DNA of 64,000 nucleotides from Thunnus maccoyii. Its lineage: Eukaryota; Chordata; Actinopteri; Scombriformes; Scombridae. A model generated the notes under the pieces. That model made no database searches and was not told where the DNA came from. It was given only the letters and a program-made list of their open reading frames with translations. Below are positions 39,170 through 48,884 of this stretch, in pieces. Position 1 is the first letter of the stretch. Every line of letters starts with the position of its first letter. The stretch is from assembly GCF_910596095.1 (NCBI RefSeq), contig NC_056538.1, positions 9,480,001 to 9,544,000 on the forward strand. The letters are read 5' to 3'. Both the position numbers and the translations under genes were made by a program.

Positions 39170-40502
39170 CTAATATGATTACACTGAGGTCTTCCATCAG
39201 TGCAAATATGATTGTTTTTTACAGATTGTACTAATGAGCACACAGGTTATTTTAGTTTACTGACCCTATGATTTGCTTAGAGCAAAATCCATGAATTGAA
39301 GTTAAATACGAATAAACCTTTTATTTTCTATTTTTGTTAATGATGTCAACAATATACAGATTTTCACTTTGAACAAAAAAGTTGCTAAAGACTTTGCAAC
39401 AAATATTTATTTGTTGATGTATAAAATTACTTTGCTTTTTTTAAATTTGTGTTTGTGTGTTTTCTAACACCTTCTGGCATATGTTTTACATCTTATAAAC
39501 ATTATTGAGATAAAATTCACTGAGAGAAAATAAATATTGGGGGCTCCTATCCTTGGAAAGCAATCATGCCATCATGTTCCGCTCTTTTAGGGATAAGATT
39601 AACTCAGTCAACACCTTCTTTTGTTGAAGAGCTTTTCCTTTAGAGTGTATAGCCAACATTGATTCCCATTAAAGAAAAACACCTGAATAACATGGTGATC
39701 CATGTTCAAATAGTTGAGAAACAATTATCCTAAAGGTATCCATTTTCAGACTTATGACACATTATGAATGATGACCTACTACCATGATATCATGATTAAT
39801 ACTGTCTAATATGAACAAAGAGCTAAATCTATTAAAGACTCTCCAGCAGTTTTATATTATATAATTTTCCGGAGCCCGCCTCTGTTATTCCCACCCACCA
39901 TGTGAGTGAGAAGGGACGGAGCGATAATAAACGAGCGCGCCTAAAGTCAATTATCACAGAGTAATCGCGTATACAGCGTCCGGTTGTCGTTTACAAAATA
40001 AAATATTGCTCGTAGCCTAATTCAAAGGTCCAGTGTGGCACCGTCAAAAATGTAGAAAAGACACACCTCTGCTAATTATCAATAAACTGAAATGTTTCAC
40101 TGAAACATAACTGCTCATCACCTAATATGTTTTTTTCTCTTCAAAGTGACAAGCAGCTTTTATTATGAAGGTGAACTTCCTCAAGAAAAGCAGCTTGCTT
40201 GTCTGTGGCTGGGAAAGTACTGAGTGTGGAAAGTCGGGAAAACATCTGCCAGTGTTGCTACAGCAATATGTTTAATCCTTAATGCAAAGGCTCATACAAG
40301 AGGAGATGTGGTAGAAACATCAATACATTACAAACTGTATGTACAAAACAGGGGAATCACGCAAGTAACTGAACACTCCTATCACTCAGTCTGACTCTGT
40401 ATTGCTTTTCCTTGAAATTGGCCCCTTTCCTGTAAGAAATATTCCCATTTATGAAGTCATTGCTTTCCTGTAATTTGCTACATGAGCCCTGTGTGTCTGT
40501 GT

Positions 40503-40579
<77 letters not shown>

Positions 40580-40860
40580 GGGGGGAGGGATGAATGGCTC
40601 ACTTCCTTCCTTACCTCCATCTGGATACAAGCAACAGCAGGATAAAGGAAAGCATGTTAATTTAATAGAAAAAGGAAAAGAAAGTGAGAGAAAGTCGAGT
40701 GCTGCTGGACTCTCAACGACTGACAGCAATTCTTCTAAGGAGCCGAGTTTTTTTTTTACGGGAAATCATGCATGTCTTAGAACTTTCCAGACAAGTCATG
40801 ACTTGTAGACTGAATCTGTACAAATAAAGTGAACCTGTCATGAAACTCAGCCACAACTGT
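39170..40860. other. Spacer between blmh and the receptor
   Basis: AT-rich, no exon. Contains a long (GT)n at 40491-40577. The sequence just upstream of the receptor ATG should hold its promoter, but no clear TATA box was seen. Confidence 0.5.
40491..40577 (+). repeat. (GT)n microsatellite upstream of the receptor
   Basis: About 40 GT units with one TA and one CT interruption near the left end, some 300 bp before the receptor start codon. Confidence 0.97.
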
Positions 40861-40871
40861 CACAGTCAGAC

Positions 40872-40923
40872 ATGTACGACTATCTCCTGGTTGCCATCAG
40901 CTGTCTCTGCTTTCTTCCTTCTG
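40872..40923 (+). CDS. BTLA-like receptor exon 1 (signal peptide)
   Basis: ATG with G at -3, then MYDYLLVAISCLCFLPS, a hydrophobic leader; ends in phase 1 at donor GTAAGT. Chosen because it supplies a leader and the exact phase needed by the Ig exon. Confidence 0.75.
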
Positions 40924-42969
40924 GTAAGTAATCTCACGCATAAAATACAGTTTATGTTGCCTCCAACTAAATTAAGATTGTACTGTTGTTGTTTATGCTT
41001 TTGAATCCACCTTTGTTGACGTACAGCAGCTGTAGTGAAGGTGTTGTCTTCAAGATCTTCAAAAAATGTAATTTCTTGATGATATTTGATTGCAGTCATG
41101 TTTGTGTGTTGTACTTATTTTGTATTTTTTTGTATTTTTTGTATTTTTGTATTTTTGCACTTGTCTATTGTGTTTTACTTCAACATGAAAATCTATTTAT
41201 GTCAATCAGTTTGTTCAATGCATGTGGATTAAACAAGAGTCTGATTCTGAAGTCAGAAAACAACCCAAAATAATGAGGAGCATTCGTATTAAGAAAAACT
41301 GTCAGATGTTTCAAATGATCCAATCTGGTAATTTGAAGAGGAAATGAAATGGTATCATCAAAACACTTTACATTAAAAGAAAAATACCATTGTACAAAAT
41401 GACAACATACAGTGTTTCTACCCGTGCAGTTTCGTTGCACTATATGGAGCTAAATGAAACTTGTTTTTTAGGTTTCCATGCTGAAAACTGCAGTGAGACT
41501 GTTCTGGCAAGACGTGAGACATTTCATGCACCAGTAGGGGACAGTCTGTCCCTGTCCTGTGTGGTCCAGCACTGTGGAGACGCCTGGACAGGGGAGTGGA
41601 TGTGGAGAAATTCAACAGATAATGAGTTAAGAGCCATCATGGAGGATGCCAGGCACCAGATTACCAATGTGACTCTCTCAGGCAATCAGACCCAAATGCG
41701 TCTGAAGTTTCTGAGCGTCAATGAGTTAGATGAAGGTTCCTATGCGTGCAAGGTTACATGGGATCGAGGGGGAAGTGCTCAGGGGCATTGGACGTACCTG
41801 AACATCACTGCAGGTATGTGGAAGCATTTACACAAGTGTGTCAGTGTGAGTTGCGAGCATGTAGAGCTGCAAGTTGATTAATCGATTAGTCCAAACTTAA
41901 TCGGCAACTATTTTGATAAACGAATAATCATTTTAGTAAGTTTTTAAGCAAAAATGCCAAAAATTAGCTGTTTTCAACTTCTCAAATGTGATGATTTCAT
42001 CCTTTTACTTTGTCATATGTGGGAGTAAACTGAATATTTTTAGGTTTTGGATTGTTGATCGGGACAAAACGAGACATCTGAAAATGTCATCTTTGACTCT
42101 GGGAAATTGTACTGTAATTTTCCACTATTTTCTGACATTTTATAGACCAAGCGATTAACCAATTAATCGAGAAAATAATCAGCAGATTAATAGATAAAGA
42201 AAATAATTGTTTATTTGCAGCCCCACAAGAATGTATGTGTTTATATTTGTGATGCAAAGGCAACAGTTCTGGAAAATTTTGTTGAAAAATAATAAAAAAA
42301 GAATAAATCAAAATTCTGAACAATAAAGAACACAAGCATACGCTGATTTTCAAATGAAAGTCTCTAATTGTACTGTATTTGTGCACATCACTCTACTTCT
42401 GTGTCCCCCACCAGCTGACCCGTTTCAAAGGACTGTGTATCACAGGATTTTTATCTGTGCCGGAGCTTTTATCTGTCTTCCCATCATTCTGGTATTGGCT
42501 CGTTGTCTGAGTCCAGAGCATAAGCCTCAGCCACTTCCCAGGACGCGTTTCACAGCTACATACAGAGCACAATCACACCTTGCTCCGCAGCCCCCACCTC
42601 GATGCCCGGTACCACAGAAACGTAGCACTTCCTCCCACAAAGGTAGTGTCACTCTCTAGCAACACTGTTGAATAACGGCATTGTCAGAACTTTTTTTATT
42701 CACTGTATGTCTATTTCACAGCTCCTCCCAAGTCCCAGCAGAAGACTGAGGTGGGTGGATGTCCAGTTTCTACACAGGATGCCCTGAACATTATGCATTT
42801 GCCCTGGTTAGCCTTACATGTCTTTCACTTGGTGCATATGACTCTCTTATTTTCATTCATGGTACAGGTGGTGTATGCAGACATTTCCAAGGCTGCACTG
42901 GACCAACAGCAAGCCATCAGAGAGCCTGCCCAGTCCACTGTCTACTCATCGCTCAGGTTTTCTCAATAA
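40872..42969 (+). CDS. BTLA-like Ig-domain receptor with ITIM, complete gene (5 exons)
   Basis: Five exons join to 753 nt, 250 residues plus stop. Order: signal peptide (about 1-18); one Ig domain (about 24-130) with Cys47 and Cys110 in SLSCVV and DEGSYAC; a second pair, Cys24 and Cys52, placed like the extra disulfide of BTLA; sequons at Asn64, 83, 89 and 128; transmembrane helix about 143-162; proline-rich basic tail; ITIM VVYADI (Tyr220) and ITSM-like TVYSSL (Tyr243). BTLA has the same order and similar motifs, so I infer an inhibitory lymphocyte receptor recruiting SHP phosphatases. All ectodomain and transmembrane junctions are phase 1, usual for Ig receptors. Alternatives are another teleost ITIM-bearing Ig family. 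It is not TMIGD1, the mammalian neighbour of BLMH, which has two Ig domains. It diverges from blmh and converges with rap1gap2. Confidence 0.85.
41472..41813 (+). CDS. BTLA-like receptor exon 2 (Ig domain)
   Basis: 342 nt, phase 1 to 1, after acceptor TTGTTTTTTAG. Residues 18-132. B-strand SLSCVVQHCGD, C-strand WMW, F-strand DEGSYACKV. Donor GTATGT. Confidence 0.93.
41861..42226. mobile_element. MITE-like element in receptor intron 2
   Basis: AT-rich block with ends GAGCTGCAAG and CTTGCAGCCC-type inverse (GGGGCTGCAA on the minus strand), carrying repeated ATTAATCGATTA / AATTAATCGAG motifs inside. This is the pattern of a common teleost nonautonomous DNA transposon whose ends read GGGCTGCAA. 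The family name is not certain. Confidence 0.65.
42415..42642 (+). CDS. BTLA-like receptor exon 3 (transmembrane)
   Basis: 228 nt, phase 1 to 1. Transmembrane helix IFICAGAFICLPIILVLARC, then a tail rich in Pro, Arg and Ser (HLAPQPPPRCPVPQKR). Acceptor CCCCACCAG, donor GTAGTG. Confidence 0.9.
42722..42750 (+). CDS. BTLA-like receptor exon 4 (29-nt exon)
   Basis: Very short exon coding APPKSQQKTE, acceptor TATTTCACAG and donor GTGGGT. It is needed to move from phase 1 (exon 3) to phase 0 (exon 5). Confidence 0.75.
42868..42969 (+). CDS. BTLA-like receptor exon 5 (ITIM and ITSM-like motifs)
   Basis: Residues 218-250 and TAA. Starts VVYADI (ITIM) right at the acceptor CAG and ends with TVYSSLRFSQ. 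The stop lies within AATAAA. Confidence 0.9.
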   Translation: MVYADISKAALDQQQAIREPAQSTVYSSLRFSQ

Positions 42970-42970
42970 A
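42965..42970 (+). terminator. Poly(A) signal overlapping the receptor stop codon
   Basis: The sequence TCTCAATAAAGC contains both the TAA stop (42967-42969) and AATAAA (42965-42970). GT-rich sequence follows at about 42990-43020. If used, the 3' UTR would be only some 20 nt. A later AATAAA at 43659-43664 is another possible site. Confidence 0.45.
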
Positions 42971-43629
42971 GCAAAGTGGAGGAGAAAAGAAGTCTGTTGA
43001 GGATCGTGTGATGGTTATTTAAGTAGTCTTTACTTTTTAGGGATACTGTTTGATCTTTGAGACATATGGCGTGGACTTGTGGAGCCTGGGGACTTCTCTT
43101 TTGTTCAGGGTTGCATCTTTAACTATAATTTCATTTACCAGTGAATTCTGAAAGTGACCAATATGTCACTTTCATATCCTTTTTGAGCCAAACGCAAGGC
43201 TTCCCCTGCGTATTGTGAAAAGTCATTGACACCAAGTTCTGCATCATAGAAATGTTTGTCTTTGAACTCTCTTGACACTATGACATGGTAACAGTGAGTG
43301 TAACTATAAAGAGGGAACAAGTATGTATATAGCAGAACAGACCCCAAGTAGAGCAGATAATGAGGAAATGTTGCAGCACTAGTCTACCGGCTGAATCATC
43401 CTGAGGTGGCGTAGAGAAAAAACAGACTTTATTTTGAGCTATGACTTCACTGATGTTCAGTTTTATTGTTTGTACATTGACAGGAAATGTACTGCACTTG
43501 AAACAAACTATCTATAATGTTTTAAAAAAATCTTCCAATGTGATGTGTTCATATACAAAAAATATTAAAATACCCCTGTGCTGAGCTGTAAGTGTTGTAT
43601 GAAATTGCAAAAATGAGAAAACACATAAA

Positions 43630-44739
43630 TGACACAAAATACAACATTTTATTTTAGAATAAATTCTCAATGGCACATGACATAACGAAATATACATATA
43701 CATATTTAGACATCTTTTAAATTAATATATTTCCTTTAATCATGTTACCTTATTAATTAGCGTACTCTGCAGTTACATTTTTACATGACATCAATGCAAA
43801 AGAAGTTATCATTTAATAAATTAAGCATATTAACAGAAAGAAGGCTGCAGGGTGTTTAGGCCATACCTGCTACAAACTAAATGACATCTGAACTTCCTGT
43901 TTCTGTCCGGATGATTTCTGTCCCTGCTTCCCTCGCTCGAGGTAATCACTGGTCTGCGTGTGTTACTCAACACATCTGCTTCTATCAGAAAGTCGTGGAG
44001 AGAAACTTAACAGCTTTCTGGAGACTTAAAAGGTCACCTAAATTACAAAGTGGGTTTTTGTAATTTGGGTGAACTAAGCCTTTAAACCCTCTGGGTTTCG
44101 AACTTCATGTGTTTGAGTTTCACACACTGTTAAGCCATCCTCTCAGTAACAGTTAAGAGTAGATAGACTTTCTTCCAAAGACTAGTTTGGTTGTTTGGTC
44201 ACATAGGAAACACATCTGTGTGTCTTTAAGCTATTTAGATTTGCTCCCTCACACTTTGCCCTACCACCTCTAGTTTGTGCAGCTCGAGGCTAATGTTATA
44301 GTACAGTTGATGACTAGAGTAGGCCTATTGTCCTGTTGTGCTTGTAAGCGACTGGCTTTGCAACTTACTTCTAAGAGACTGTGTAATAACAACCAACAAA
44401 GCATACAATTTAAATTACAAAAAGGAAAGCTCCAAGTTCACATTCAAAGTGTTTTTTTTGCCAAAGTTGGTTTCGTAGGTTTGTTTAAACCTGAAGCGTC
44501 TTTTTCAAGTCATCGTCATCAGCTCCGATGCTGGGAAACTTTAAACCCCGAAGACTTCCCGTTCAAAAGTTCCACCCAACATAAACGCAGGTACACCGAG
44601 CTAGCAAGCTTCAATGGGAGGTATCAGAGGGTGAAATGTTGTCAGTAAGTGCAACGTCTATTTTCAGCAAATGTGGGTGTTGATCGGCTACCCACAACTG
44701 TGCTGTAACCAGATCCAGAAGAGTCTCGTCCTCTCACAT

Positions 44740-44774
<35 letters not shown>

Positions 44775-45814
44775 GAGAGAAAGGGGCTTTTGATAGATTG
44801 TAAGGCGCAGCTTTGGCTAAAATAAGCTTATGGCAAAATGTGTCGGCAGTGTCTCCTACTCTGCCCCATGTGCGCTATTTTCCATTAACCAAGCACTTGA
44901 GTTCAGGGATTTGAAGTTACCCTTAAAGATAGAGAAATGCTATCATATATATCGACTGATCCTCAACAATGTTGTGTTTATAGTGCAGCGGACACAATGC
45001 AGCAGCCAGCAAGGTTACAAAAAACAGTCCGAAAATCAAAGATGTTCCCTAAAAAAAACAAATTTATATGCAAAAGACAAGTTCAGATCCTACAGTGGAG
45101 AGTTGAAACTCCCACTGTTCGTCACCTCTGAGGCTTTGCTACTACATTATGTTTCTGTGCGTGGGTGTGTGTGTGTGTGTGTGTCTGCGTACTGTTTTAG
45201 GCAAAAGAGGAACTGTTGCCAGACGTACCATTCGAGGGCAAAGGCAAAGGAGAACATCCAGCTGTCTGACAATTGATTTTCCTCTCTGCTGAGCGCTCAA
45301 CAGTCGACTAGATAAAGAGTAACAGTTCGGCCATATGGTCTCATGTTACCATTCTTCTAGGTTACCATATCTCTCTATTAAACAAGATGCTTGAGAAAAA
45401 GCTTAGGCAGAGTAGAGCTCGGCCTAACACTCACAGTACTACAGCCATGCCAGGACTTTTCATGTGATGTGAACGATTAACAACTGATATGCAGCAACTT
45501 GTAATATCGGCAAAGTATTGACTAATTTCTGTAGCTAAAGGCTGGTTAAAAAGAAGCTCAAGCCAACATCTCAGCTGCTTCTCCTCACTATACGCTCACA
45601 GTATTGTCAGTTAGTTTATAGTGTGTGGTGACTCAGGTGCAGTTGGGAATCTTGTCAGATTATCCTTGGCTTTAGGAAAGTGGTTCTACAGTGATTTTGT
45701 CTTGATGTTGTGGCTGTTTTTTGTGGGTTGTTGTTGTTGTTGTTGTTTTCAGGTCCATCAGCCTGTGCAGTCCCTTTGTTGTGCAAGTCTGTTTTTTTTT
45801 TCCATTCCACAAAG
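43630..45814 (-). other. rap1gap2: Probable rap1gap2 3' UTR
   Basis: About 2.2 kb between the proposed stop and the minus-strand poly(A) signal at 43648-43653. No convincing coding exon on either strand; plus-strand frames at 44277-44648 and 44830-45276 look like chance ORFs. Contains a (GA)n run at 44741-44771, a GT run near 45165-45184 and a GTT repeat at 45728-45748. Confidence 0.5.
43648..43653 (-). terminator. rap1gap2: Candidate rap1gap2 polyadenylation signal
   Basis: Minus-strand AATAAA followed by T/GT-rich TGTTGTATTTTGTGTC. Others occur at 43462-43467 and 43428-43433, so the exact end is open. Confidence 0.5.
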
Positions 45815-45823
45815 CTACTCGGA
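45815..45823 (-). CDS. rap1gap2: Probable rap1gap2 terminal coding exon (Ser-Glu-stop)
   Basis: A strong acceptor (TTCTTCTCTTTTTCAG) followed at once by TCC GAG TAG, in the phase required. The human protein likewise ends a few residues after FDKLSHASS. The rest of this exon would be 3' UTR. Confidence 0.5.
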   Translation of the reverse strand, partial: SE

Positions 45824-48800
45824 CTGAAAAAGAGAAGAACGAAAAGGGAGGCCAGTTAGAGGAAAGTGTTTACCCAACACCGGCTTAACTGTTACAATAA
45901 CATTACAGTGATCACGAGATGATGAGCAATAAAATGAACAGTGTATCAGACAGCTGTAACAAACTTTTTCTTATTGCTCCCAGCATGCTGATTTAATTCT
46001 GTTGATTCAAGTGGTTTCTATTTTAAAAAGTAGTAAAATAGGCTGACTGGTTAGGCCTTACAAGACTTACAGCTGTGGATGAGTGGCTCATTTTATCAAA
46101 TCGGAACTTCAAGTTTGACCTCGGTGACGTCTTATTTTTACCGTCTGCAGAATATAGAAGAAGAAATAGAAAGGAAGGTAATGCTCATTAGAGGACAAAA
46201 ACCCTAAAATCATCTCTGGCAGCTGTGAGATTCTGTGTAATTCTGCGTGGTTTACCTGTGGGACTGCGGCACATGATGACGGGCGTACCTGATCCCTGGG
46301 TGTCGACGCTGAGGGAAGGACTAAAGGCAGAGGAGGACGCTATGGAGGGGTGGCTGGCCTGGGGTAAGGAGAGAGATACAGAAAGTTAATACAGAGGAAG
46401 AGGTGGAGGAGGAAGAGAACTGAAAAAGGTCAGTGGAGGAAATCGTATTCTGCTGAAGTTGACTTCCTGTTAGAGGCACTCACTATCCAGCAGGAAGTTG
46501 AGTAGAAAGATAGGGTTAAGACATCATAACTCTGTTTACTCTTCTTTAATTATTTGTATAACAGATTTTTAGGCTTGCATACATCTTCATGGTGTAAATT
46601 CACTGTAAATACTAAAAAAAAAATCCCAAATTGAATGAGGCTTTAAAGGAGAAAAGCATAAACTGAGGCTTTTCCTAGAATATCAAAGATTTTATTTTTT
46701 ATCTATGTTTTATCTATTTATCTATTTTTTCCATGCAGTGATCACTGACCTTTCATCTTTGCAGTCCAATCCAAAGTAAAATGCTGATTGTAGGAACAAT
46801 TCGACACATTTCCATTTAATTTCCATTAGATAAAACAAGACTGACAAGCAGTGTCATCTGATACACATCGAGATGAGATGAGCTGTAATCATTATAATCA
46901 TTCTGCTGACATTCAGCACTCTCTATTAGACAGCTCTTGGTAATTACACACTATTCCCACCGTGATAGCTTTGACACTCTGGTCTAACAACTTCCTCACA
47001 GTCCTTGAAGAATGTTTCTCCAACTCAGTAAATGGGACACATTGCTGTTTTATGACACAATTTCATTGAGAGTGTTTGAGGCACAGTGTGTGTTGTACTC
47101 ACTGTCTCTAGTTCTTCCAGCGCTTCTGTTTCTCCCGTGGTGCTGCTGAAGCTGCTGGTGCTGGATGAAGAACGTGAGATGTTCGGTCTGCCGCTGCTGC
47201 ACTCCTTCAGCTTGATAAACGGCCTGAGGAGGAGAACAGAAGCGAACAGAGATGAAGAGAAGCTGGAAATAAGATTTTATGTAGAAGAATGGGGGAGAAA
47301 TATTCACTTCCAATGACAATTGAATCTAAAATGACCTTTTGATCACACATCTGATCAAAGACCAACTTTCCTCAATTGGCCTCTAGAGAGTTTAGAAGAG
47401 AAATTTATGTCTCACCTCTCTTTGTTGGGGCAGATCTCAGGTGAGCTGGGATTGGATGATGTCTCTGACCTCACTTCCTGGGAAAGTGGGCAGATCTCGG
47501 CAAGCTTTTGGTCACTGCTGACAGAAGAAAAACACATTAGTGGTAGCAACACTGTAAAGACTTCCTGGTCTCCTTTTACCTGCATGAAAACACAGACAAT
47601 GTTGGTGTTTGAAGTGTAAGAGTAAGGCCTAATAACCAACCTGCGTGTGTGTTTGTCTGGGGTTTCTGTGCTGGAGTGGAGACGAGGGAAGAGTCCTGAA
47701 CGCCGTTTCACTGGACTCTTCAAGGGAGACTTGGCTGACAATGCTGGGGGCTGGAGAAGATGAAGAAGAAGAAAGGATGAAATTTAAACTCTTAATAATT
47801 AATTCAGATGAAATTACTGTTCATATCTGATGGCATGATGCACTGGTTGACAAAAAAAGCTCTATCTGCAGGTGTAATTTTACTTTTTTTAACATTTAAA
47901 ACCATTTTCTAACGATGTTACACGATGTAGTGACCATCATGACTGATGATGCCCTAAATATCCATCTTTCCCGGCCCTCTACTCACAGTGAAAGTGCTCT
48001 TTGTGCACTCGCTGGTGCTCTGCGGCAGTCCTCCTCCGCTCAGGCTGGCTGGGACCCCACCTCCTACGCCGGGGCTCCTGTGGCGGTGAGACCCCACCAT
48101 GGTCTCCATGGAGTGACTCCTGACACGCATGGCTCTCTGGAGGAGAAAGAGGAAACAGGAAATGAGTGGACAAGTGGGAGGAGGAGAGGACAAATGCAGA
48201 AGGAAGGAAACATTGGTGGCAGGGATACATAGAAGGACAGAAAGGGGATGGATGTTGAAAGAGCAATATGGAAGCGAGCGGAAAAAGCTCAAATGGGGGA
48301 TTAATGTTCTTCTTATAGATTATAAATAGGATTATAGATGCTATTGCACAATACAGCCACCAGAGAGCGTCATTCTCCAAGAAAGTACTGAATGAGGTGG
48401 AGCTGATGAATGAATGTGTGTCGTACTAAGCTGCATGATTTTAATGACTTCTATAGTTTGGTTCATTGATAACAAGAATCAGAAAAGCTTATTTAAAAAA
48501 AAATTAAAAAATCAAATAAATAAAACACAGTAGCTATAACATCTTGGTCTGTTTTGCTATATGCTGCAGATATGATGTTCTAATTTTTTGAAAGCATAAA
48601 CACAAAACAACATCATAAAAAATAATGTTTATTATCAAGTGGTAATCCTCAGCTGTATTTACAGTGATGCAGACAGGTAATACACAGCAACTGCCAGGGC
48701 AGCAATGAGAACGGCGCCCCCTGGGACTGACTGCAGAAAGTGCAAAATAGCTGTCCATAATGCCTGCGAAAAGTGAGAGCCAAATTGTCATATTAGTCAC

Positions 48801-48825
48801 AGATTCATCTCACTCACTCACTCTC

Positions 48826-48884
<59 letters not shown>

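Noticed and set aside
40872..42969. Identification of the Ig gene as TMIGD1 by synteny
   Set aside because: TMIGD1 has two Ig domains and no ITIM; this gene has one Ig domain and two tyrosine motifs.
44277..45276. Plus-strand ORFs of 123 and 148 codons
   Set aside because: They lie antisense in the probable rap1gap2 3' UTR, with no recognisable domain or matching exons.
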